Assembly: GCA_003534175.1 (NCBI GenBank)
Contig: DPFD01000118.1
Coordinates: 1-5,072, forward strand
Length of the DNA: 5,072 nt
Source: Chitinophagaceae bacterium
GTDB taxonomy: Bacteria > Bacteroidota > Bacteroidia > Chitinophagales > Chitinophagaceae
Direction of reading: 5' to 3'
In this document: piece by piece, positions 1 through 5,072 of the stretch
Layout: each line of letters begins with the position of its first letter
Position numbering within the stretch: position 1 is the first letter of the stretch
Program-made: the position numbers and the translations under genes
Notes under the pieces: model-generated
What the model was told of the DNA's origin: nothing
What the model saw: the letters and a program-made list of their open reading frames with translations, nothing else
Databases searched by the model: none

Positions 1-1439
1 TGTATTACCATAAACTTGGAACAGCACAAAAAGACGATCAGTTGATTTTTGGAGATGCGGCTAATCCCCGCCGGTATGTTGGCGGAAGAGTAACTGAGAA
101 TCAACGCTGGCTGATTATCACAGCATCCAATGCTACGTATGGCAATGAGCTGATGATAAAAGACCTCACCAAGCCCGGTGCGCCCATTCAAACGATTGTG
201 GGCGACATGAAGAACAAACACAGTGTGTTGCATGCAGACGACCGGTACTTTTACATCTATACCGACCGCAACGCGCCCAACAGCAAAGTAGTGCGGGCTC
301 CTATTGATCATCCGCAGGAATCAAACTGGGAAGACCTGATACCTGAAACCACGGAAGTTCTCAATGCCAACATTGCCGGGAAATATATTTTTGCGGTATA
401 CCTGAAAGATGCCTACAGCAAGGTAAAGCAGTACGATTTTTCGGGTAAGCATATCCGTGATATTCAATTACCTGGTGTGGGCAGTGCCTACGGATTTAGT
501 GAAAAAACATCAGCAACCGTATTGTATTATGGTTACATGAGTTTTACTTCTCCCTACACCATTTACAAACTGGATATCGAAACCGGCACCTCTACCCTGT
601 ATATAAAACCGGATGTTCAGTTCAATCCCGATGCGTATGAATCAAAACAGGTGTTTTACCCTTCCAAAGACGGCACCAAAATACCCATGTTTATCATCCA
701 CAGGAAAGGGTTGGATTTAAACGGCAAGAACCCCACCTTACTGTACGGGTATGGAGGATTTGATGTAAGCCTCACTCCAACTTTCAGTGTTTCGAATGTT
801 ATTCTGCTGGAACAGGGCGGTGTGCTGGCGATAGCCAATTTACGAGGAGGTGGTGAATATGGAAAAAGCTGGCATAAGGCCGGAACAAAAACACAAAAAC
901 AAAATGTGTTCGACGATTTTATTGCCGCTGCTGAATATCTTAAAAAAGAAAAATATACTTCTACCGACTACCTTGCATTGAACGGAGGGAGTAATGGCGG
1001 ACTACTTGTTGGTGCAGTTATGACCCAACAGCCCGACATTTGCAAAGTGGCAGCACCTGAAGTAGGTGTGCTGGACATGCTGCGGTATCATAAATTTACC
1101 TCCGGCGCCGGCTGGGCTTATGATTACGGCACTTCAGAAGAAAGCAAGGAAATGTTTGAATACCTGTTGGGATATTCTCCGCTGCACAATTTAAAACCGG
1201 CGCAATATCCGGCTACCATGGTGTTTACTGCTGATCACGACGACCGTGTGGTACCTGCACATTCTTTCAAATTTGCCGCCACCCTGCAACAAGCCCAGCG
1301 GGGCAATTTACCCACGCTCATTCGTGTTGAAACTAAAGCCGGCCACGGTGCGGGCATGAGCACTCAACAAATTGTGGATGAACAGAAAGATTTCTGGAGT
1401 TTTATTTTTTACAACATGGGCATTACCCCAACTTATTAA
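1..1439 (+). CDS. Prolyl oligopeptidase (S9A serine peptidase), 5' partial
   Basis: This enzyme cuts short peptides on the carboxyl side of proline. The visible part is 478 codons, read from base 3, and ends in TAA at 1437-1439. It begins with a YYHKLGT segment that lies roughly 200 residues into the porcine enzyme, so the N-terminus lies upstream of the window. The TTG at 42 is internal, because similarity to the family continues before it. Counting from base 3, the first ~200 residues are propeller and the rest is the alpha/beta-hydrolase domain. The YPSKDGTKIPMF linker is near-identical to porcine POP. YGYGGF carries the oxyanion Tyr250. The nucleophile is Ser330 in GGSNGG (bases 990-992), with Asp413 in DHDDRVVP (1239-1241) and His448 in KAGHGAG (1344-1346). 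Trp371 and Arg415 match substrate-binding Trp595 and Arg643 of the porcine enzyme. All catalytic residues are present, so it should be active. Whether it is cytoplasmic or periplasmic cannot be judged without the N-terminus. It converges on the hut genes and shares a terminator with them. Confidence 0.95.
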   Translation, partial: YYHKLGTAQKDDQLIFGDAANPRRYVGGRVTENQRWLIITASNATYGNELMIKDLTKPGAPIQTIVGDMKNKHSVLHADDRYFYIYTDRNAPNSKVVRAPIDHPQESNWEDLIPETTEVLNANIAGKYIFAVYLKDAYSKVKQYDFSGKHIRDIQLPGVGSAYGFSEKTSATVLYYGYMSFTSPYTIYKLDIETGTSTLYIKPDVQFNPDAYESKQVFYPSKDGTKIPMFIIHRKGLDLNGKNPTLLYGYGGFDVSLTPTFSVSNVILLEQGGVLAIANLRGGGEYGKSWHKAGTKTQKQNVFDDFIAAAEYLKKEKYTSTDYLALNGGSNGGLLVGAVMTQQPDICKVAAPEVGVLDMLRYHKFTSGAGWAYDYGTSEESKEMFEYLLGYSPLHNLKPAQYPATMVFTADHDDRVVPAHSFKFAATLQQAQRGNLPTLIRVETKAGHGAGMSTQQIVDEQKDFWSFIFYNMGITPTY

Positions 1440-1462
1440 ATACCTCAACCTTAATAAAAAGT

Positions 1463-1488
1463 AAAATGCCCGTTGCCGGGCATTTTTT
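1463..1488. terminator. Bidirectional intrinsic terminator between convergent genes
   Basis: A perfect 10-bp stem is formed by AAAATGCCCG (1463-1472) and CGGGCATTTT (1477-1486) around a TTGC loop. On the + strand the stem runs into TTTTTT (1483-1488). On the - strand it runs into TTTTACTTTTTATT. It starts 24 bases after the peptidase stop and lies about 30 bases beyond the hutU stop, so it can end both convergent transcripts. The geometry is seen directly; termination in both directions is inferred. Confidence 0.85.
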
Positions 1489-1516
1489 AATGATGTTCTG
1501 TAAACACCGGAATTCA

Positions 1517-3196
1517 TTATCCTTTCAATCGCTCACGGATATCCAGATGTTGTTCTTTCGCTACACGTTGTGCAATATCATAGCCTGCATCCGCATGGCG
1601 AATCACTCCCATGCCCGGATCATTGCGGAGTACCCTGCTCAGACGCGCTGCTGCTTCAGGCGTTCCGTCAGCCACAATCACCATACCGGAATGGATGCTG
1701 TATCCCATTCCCACTCCGCCACCATGGTGCAAACTTACCCAGGAGGCTCCACCGGCAGTATTCACCAGTGCATTGAGAATTGGCCAGTCGGCCACTGCAT
1801 CTGAACCATCCAGCATCGCCTCTGTCTCCCGGTTCGGACTCGCCACCGATCCGGTATCCAGATGATCCCGGCCAATCACAATCGGCGCTTTCACCTTTCC
1901 GGTACGCACCAGTTCATTAAATGCCAGACCTGCTTTTTCTCTTTCTCCCTGACCAATCCAGCAGATCCTGGCGGGTATACCCTGGAAGGCAATTTTTTCC
2001 TGCGCCATTTTCATCCAGCGAATCATTCCGGTATTTTCAGGAAACAACTCCATCATAACGGCGTCGGTTACACGAATATCTTCCGGATCGCCGCTGAGGG
2101 CTGCCCATCGGAATGGTCCTTTTCCTTCGCAGAATAACGGACGAATATATGCCGGTACAAAACCCGGAAAATCAAATGCGTTTTTCAGTCCTTTCTCAGC
2201 CGCTCTGGCCCGGATGTTATTGCCATAATCAAATGTAATGGCTCCGCGCTGCTGCAACTCCAGCATCAGGCGCACATGCTCGTACATGCTGTTGTAACTT
2301 AACCGTATGTATTCATCCGGATTGCTTTCGCGCAATGCATTAGCCTGCTCATTGGTAAGGGTATGCGGTATGTAGCCAATCAACGGATCGTGCGCAGAGG
2401 TTTGATCTGTTAAGGTATCCGGCACTATGCCTCTGTCAACCAAACGTTGCAGCAAATGCACGGCGTTCGCGAGTACACCAATACTTACTGCTTTACCTTC
2501 TGCTTTATATTTCAATGCGGCATCAATTGCCTCATCCAAATGGATATATTTTTCATCGAGGTAACGGGTTTCCAGACGTTTGTCAATTCTCCATTCCTCC
2601 ACCTCGGCAATGAGGGCTACACCTTCGTTCATGGTGATGGCCAGGGGTTGTGCGCCTCCCATTCCTCCTAACCCTGCGGTTACATTCAATGTGCCTTTCA
2701 GTGTGCCTCCAAAATGTTTGACAGCCGCAGCTCCGTAAGTTTCGTAGGTTCCCTGTACAATGCCCTGGCTGCCGATATAAATCCATGAACCGGCAGTCAT
2801 TTGTCCGTACATCATCAATCCTTTTTTCTCCAGTTCATCGAAGTGTTCCCAGGTAGCCCATTTAGGCACCAGTTGAGAATTGGAAAGCAACACCCTGGGC
2901 GCGTCGGGATGTGTTTTCAACATGGCCACGGGTTTACCGGATTGAATCAGGAGTGTTTCATCATTTTCCAGCACTTTCAATGCCTTGATGATGTTATCCA
3001 ATGCCTCTATATTCCGGGCCGCCTTGCCACGTCCGCCATACACAATCAATTCCTCAGGCCTTTCGGCTACTTCAGGATCCAGATTGTTCAGCAACATGCG
3101 CAGCGCCGCCTCCTGTACCCAACCCTTACATTGTAATGCCGTTCCGGTGGGAGTTTTATACTTTGCAAAATCGTAAGCCATTGATGAGGTACTCAT
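1517..3196 (-). CDS. hutU: Urocanate hydratase (urocanase)
   Basis: HutU is the cytoplasmic, NAD+-dependent enzyme that adds water to trans-urocanate to give 4-imidazolone-5-propionate, the second step of histidine degradation. The product is 559 residues, against about 557 for the Pseudomonas putida enzyme. Family blocks occur in order: [10 protein letters not shown] near 53-62, the NAD-binding glycine-rich [14 protein letters not shown] near 173-186, ARICWIG with Cys412 matching the active-site Cys410 of P. putida, [19 protein letters not shown] near 441-459, and [13 protein letters not shown] near 486-498. Nothing is missing or interrupted. The ATG at 3196 sits 5 bases after the hutH stop, which suggests one transcript and translational coupling. 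No Shine-Dalgarno sequence precedes it (AATACTAACGGTT), which is normal in Bacteroidota. Met6 (base 3181) is an alternative start, and the family match begins only after it. The gene ends just before the shared terminator. Confidence 0.97.
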   Translation of the reverse strand: MSTSSMAYDFAKYKTPTGTALQCKGWVQEAALRMLLNNLDPEVAERPEELIVYGGRGKAARNIEALDNIIKALKVLENDETLLIQSGKPVAMLKTHPDAPRVLLSNSQLVPKWATWEHFDELEKKGLMMYGQMTAGSWIYIGSQGIVQGTYETYGAAAVKHFGGTLKGTLNVTAGLGGMGGAQPLAITMNEGVALIAEVEEWRIDKRLETRYLDEKYIHLDEAIDAALKYKAEGKAVSIGVLANAVHLLQRLVDRGIVPDTLTDQTSAHDPLIGYIPHTLTNEQANALRESNPDEYIRLSYNSMYEHVRLMLELQQRGAITFDYGNNIRARAAEKGLKNAFDFPGFVPAYIRPLFCEGKGPFRWAALSGDPEDIRVTDAVMMELFPENTGMIRWMKMAQEKIAFQGIPARICWIGQGEREKAGLAFNELVRTGKVKAPIVIGRDHLDTGSVASPNRETEAMLDGSDAVADWPILNALVNTAGGASWVSLHHGGGVGMGYSIHSGMVIVADGTPEAAARLSRVLRNDPGMGVIRHADAGYDIAQRVAKEQHLDIRERLKG

Positions 3197-3201
3197 AACC
3201 G

Positions 3202-4701
3202 TTAGTATTTAATTGAATGTTGTTGTAAAAATTGTACGGAAGCCATCATATCATCATGCAGGATGCGATCGGCATCATTGAACGCTACTTTTTCCCGGTA
3301 TGCTGAAACAACCGATTCGAGTGTTTCAGAAGAACGAAGAGGCCTTCTGAGTTCGAGTGCCTGAACGGCGGTCATCAATTCAATCGCCAGCACTTTCTCC
3401 ACATTGTCGATCACCCGTTTGCATTTAGTAGCAGCGTTAGCACCCATGCTCACATGATCTTCCTGATTGTTGGAAGAAGGTATCGTATCCACACTGGCCG
3501 GAGTACAGAGCTGTTTATTTTCGCTCACTATACCTGCTGCTGTGTATTGAGGTATCATGAACCCAGAGTGCAGTCCGGGATTACGGATTAAGAACGCCGG
3601 CAACCCTCTGGAGCCACTGATTAACTGATACGTGCGGCGTTCACTGATAGAGGCCAGTTCACTCATCGCAATGCTCAGGAAATCGGCAGCGAGGGCCAGC
3701 GGCTGACCATGGAAATTACCGCCACTGATAATCAAATCCTCTTCCGGAAATACATTAGGATTATCGGTTACGGAATTAATTTCCCGGATAAATACATCTT
3801 CCACATAGTTCAGCGTGTCTACCGTAGCTCCATGTACCTGAGGGATACAACGGAATGAATACGGATCCTGCACCTGTGTTTTTTTGCCGTTACAAATGGC
3901 GCTGCCCTGCAGTAAGTTCCGCATGGTTTGTGCTACTGATATTTGTCCGGCATGAGGCCTTACCTGATGTATCAATGGATGGAAGGCATCTGCCACTCCA
4001 TCAAACGCATCAAAACTGATTGCGGCAATTACATTCGCCCATTCCATCAGCCGGCGCGACTGAATCAAATTGTACAACCCATAGGCACTCATAAACTGAG
4101 TACCATTAATCAGGGCCAGCCCTTCCTTACTTTGCAGCGCTATCGGCTCCCATTGCATTTGCTGCAATATTTCAGCAGCGGGATAAATCTTGCCATTATA
4201 TTCCACCTCACCCTTTCCAAGCAAAGGCAAACAAAGGTGACTCAAAGGCGCCAGATCACCGGAGGCCCCCAGCGAGCCTTGCGTATACACCACCGGCCAT
4301 ACACCGGCATTGTACATGTCCATCAATCGTTTAACCGTATCTATCTGCACACCGGAATGACCGTAACTTAAAGATTTAATCTTCAGCATCATCATCAGCT
4401 TCACCACGGGTACCGGTACCCGCTCCCCCATTCCGCAGGCGTGTGACTGGATAAGATTGGATTGCAATTCTTTCAACGCTGCGCTATCAATTCGAACATG
4501 CTGCAGGTATCCGAAGCCGGTATTGATGCCATAAAAGAGTTGATCTTCATGCTTCATTTTTTCATCAATGTACGAGCGGCAGTATAAAATGCGCTCATGG
4601 GCATCAAAGGTTATAGAAACCCATTGGTCGAATTTCAGCAGGTTCTGAACTTGTTGAAAACTGGTATGCTTTCGGTCTAATGGCAGATAATTATAACTCA
4701 T
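3202..4701 (-). CDS. hutH: Histidine ammonia-lyase (histidase)
   Basis: HutH removes ammonia from L-histidine to give trans-urocanate, the first step of histidine degradation, using an MIO cofactor made from its own Ala-Ser-Gly. From the ATG at 4701 it is 499 residues, close to the 510 of P. putida HutH. The MIO triad is Ala146-Ser147-Gly148 in [12 protein letters not shown]. Active-site equivalents are Tyr57 in YGINTGFG, His87 in QSHACGMGE, Asn199 in LALINGTQ, Gln278/Tyr281/Arg284 in QDPYSFR, and Glu414 in NNQEDHVSM. That Glu is typical of histidases; phenylalanine and tyrosine ammonia-lyases usually have Gln. The adjacent hutU supports histidine as substrate. The frame stays open upstream to an ATG at 4827, giving 541 residues. 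Those extra 42 residues do not look like the family, overlap the divergent gene's start and lie upstream of the probable promoter, so the shorter start was chosen. No clear Shine-Dalgarno sequence precedes it. Confidence 0.96.
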   Translation of the reverse strand: MSYNYLPLDRKHTSFQQVQNLLKFDQWVSITFDAHERILYCRSYIDEKMKHEDQLFYGINTGFGYLQHVRIDSAALKELQSNLIQSHACGMGERVPVPVVKLMMMLKIKSLSYGHSGVQIDTVKRLMDMYNAGVWPVVYTQGSLGASGDLAPLSHLCLPLLGKGEVEYNGKIYPAAEILQQMQWEPIALQSKEGLALINGTQFMSAYGLYNLIQSRRLMEWANVIAAISFDAFDGVADAFHPLIHQVRPHAGQISVAQTMRNLLQGSAICNGKKTQVQDPYSFRCIPQVHGATVDTLNYVEDVFIREINSVTDNPNVFPEEDLIISGGNFHGQPLALAADFLSIAMSELASISERRTYQLISGSRGLPAFLIRNPGLHSGFMIPQYTAAGIVSENKQLCTPASVDTIPSSNNQEDHVSMGANAATKCKRVIDNVEKVLAIELMTAVQALELRRPLRSSETLESVVSAYREKVAFNDADRILHDDMMASVQFLQQHSIKY

Positions 4702-4720
4702 GCAATAGTTTGGTTTATCC

Positions 4721-4739
4721 CTTTGCCGGGTGGACAAAG
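4721..4739. promoter_or_regulatory. Imperfect dyad over the hutH promoter, possible operator
   Basis: The sequence CTTTGCCGGGTGGACAAAG has matching outer arms (CTTTG and CAAAG) plus one further inner pair, with symmetry CTTTGnCnnnnnGnCAAAG. One arm overlaps the TTTG of the candidate -7 element and the rest covers the probable transcription start, which is where a repressor would block transcription. It does not resemble the TTGTATATACAA-type HutC operator of proteobacteria as I recall it. The symmetry is seen; a regulatory role is inference, and arms this short can occur by chance. Confidence 0.3.
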
Positions 4740-4742
4740 CTA
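4735..4742 (-). promoter_or_regulatory. Candidate hutHU promoter, Bacteroidota -7 element
   Basis: Read on the - strand, TAGCTTTG exactly fits the Bacteroidota -7 consensus TAnnTTTG and ends 33 bases before the chosen hutH ATG, which would give a short leader of roughly 25-28 bases. No TTTG stands at the expected -33 position 19-21 bases upstream. Only a T-run (AGTTTTTCC) about 15 bases away is visible. An eight-base motif with two free positions is weak evidence alone, but its place in the hutH upstream gap supports it. Confidence 0.45.
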
Positions 4743-4830
4743 ATAAAAGGCGGTGGAAAAACTTTTTAAAATCCCATTCAGCCGGGCGAATCCATAAACT
4801 TTCTACCTTCGGAGCCGAATGGTACAATGT

Positions 4831-5072
4831 ATGAATACAATTCGTTTCCTTTTCTTCTGCTGTATGTGGATTTTATTGCCTGATACAGGATTGGCGCAGC
4901 ACATTACTGAATATCCCGTACCGCACAAAACCAGCCTGAGGGGAATGAGTGTGGTGGATGCACAAACGGTTTGGGTGAGTGGTTCCAACGGCATGGTGGG
5001 AAGAACCGTGGATGGCGGAAATCACTGGGAATGGAATCAGGTTAAAGGATTTGAGAAAATTGAATTCCGGGA
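4831..5072 (+). CDS. Secreted YCF48-like / Asp-box repeat protein, 3' partial
   Basis: Only the first 80 codons are inside the window. The reading frame is open to the window edge and has no stop. Met1-Ala22 looks like a signal peptide: Arg5, then a hydrophobic core FLFFCCMWILL, and a likely cut after GLA before Gln23, so the protein should be exported to the periplasm or beyond. After this, VDAQTVWVSGSNGMVGRTVDGG contains a propeller-blade strand and a complete Asp-box (T-V-D-G-G-N-H-W, residues 59-66), as in BNR and YCF48-type beta-propellers. Bacteroidota genomes carry many such proteins, often labelled 'oxidoreductase' without evidence for that activity. An in-frame TAA at 4795-4797 limits the start to ATG 4819 or ATG 4831. 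A GGAG at 4811-4814 could serve 4819, but 4831 gives the more typical signal peptide, so the start is uncertain by four codons. It is divergent from hutH. The specific function is unknown. Confidence 0.8.
   Translation, partial: MNTIRFLFFCCMWILLPDTGLAQHITEYPVPHKTSLRGMSVVDAQTVWVSGSNGMVGRTVDGGNHWEWNQVKGFEKIEFR

Noticed and set aside
42..44. TTG as the start codon of the prolyl oligopeptidase
   Set aside because: The same frame is open to the window edge and encodes the conserved family segment YYHKLGT before it, so the codon is an internal leucine.
1466..1804. Open frame of 112 codons on the + strand opposite the 3' end of hutU
   Set aside because: It starts inside the terminator hairpin, runs antisense to a clearly conserved urocanase, and its translation resembles no protein family. 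It is a shadow frame.
3943..4371. Open frame of 142 codons on the + strand inside hutH
   Set aside because: It is antisense to the MIO and active-site region of histidase, has a low-complexity His/Gln/Arg-rich composition and shows no recognisable domain.
1..4701. A peptide-to-histidine degradation unit joining the peptidase with hutHU
   Set aside because: The genes are convergent, separated by a terminator, and prolyl oligopeptidase has no specific link to histidine. Adjacency alone does not support it.
4804..4811. TACCTTCG as a -7 promoter element for the YCF48-like gene
   Set aside because: It differs from TAnnTTTG at a key base and has no -33 TTTG at the right distance, so the gene's promoter cannot be placed.
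4803..4994. Open frame of 63 codons on the - strand over the YCF48-like gene
   Set aside because: It opposes a frame with a convincing signal peptide and Asp-box, and its own translation looks like random Thr/Arg/Lys-rich sequence.

Overview
The window looks like an ordinary chromosomal segment from a member of the Bacteroidota, possibly of the Chitinophagales type. The clues are gene starts without clear Shine-Dalgarno sequences, a good match to the Bacteroidota -7 promoter element (TAnnTTTG) ahead of the hut genes, and the styles of the prolyl oligopeptidase and the secreted YCF48-like protein. The phylum is inferred with moderate confidence and the order with low confidence.

Layout. Bases 1-1439 (+) hold the C-terminal two thirds of a prolyl oligopeptidase (family S9A) whose start lies outside the window. 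A hairpin at 1463-1488 lies between this gene and the convergent hut genes and probably terminates transcription in both directions. Bases 4701 down to 1517 (-) hold hutH (histidine ammonia-lyase) followed by hutU (urocanate hydratase), 5 bases apart. A regulatory gap of roughly 120 bases (4702-4830) carries a candidate hutH promoter with a small dyad over it. From about 4831 to the window end (+) runs the divergent start of a secreted beta-propeller-type protein with a signal peptide and one Asp-box repeat. There is no other gene-free stretch over 300 bases.

How the genes work together. HutH deaminates L-histidine to trans-urocanate and ammonia, and HutU hydrates urocanate to 4-imidazolone-5-propionate. 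These are the first two steps of histidine degradation. The later enzymes (HutI, then HutG or a formimidoyltransferase) are not encoded here and would have to lie elsewhere. The peptidase and the YCF48-like protein have no evident functional tie to histidine use.

I found no mobile element, CRISPR array, RNA gene or sign of a new multi-gene system. The points worth a second look concern gene starts, the hut promoter region and the reduced hut gene set.
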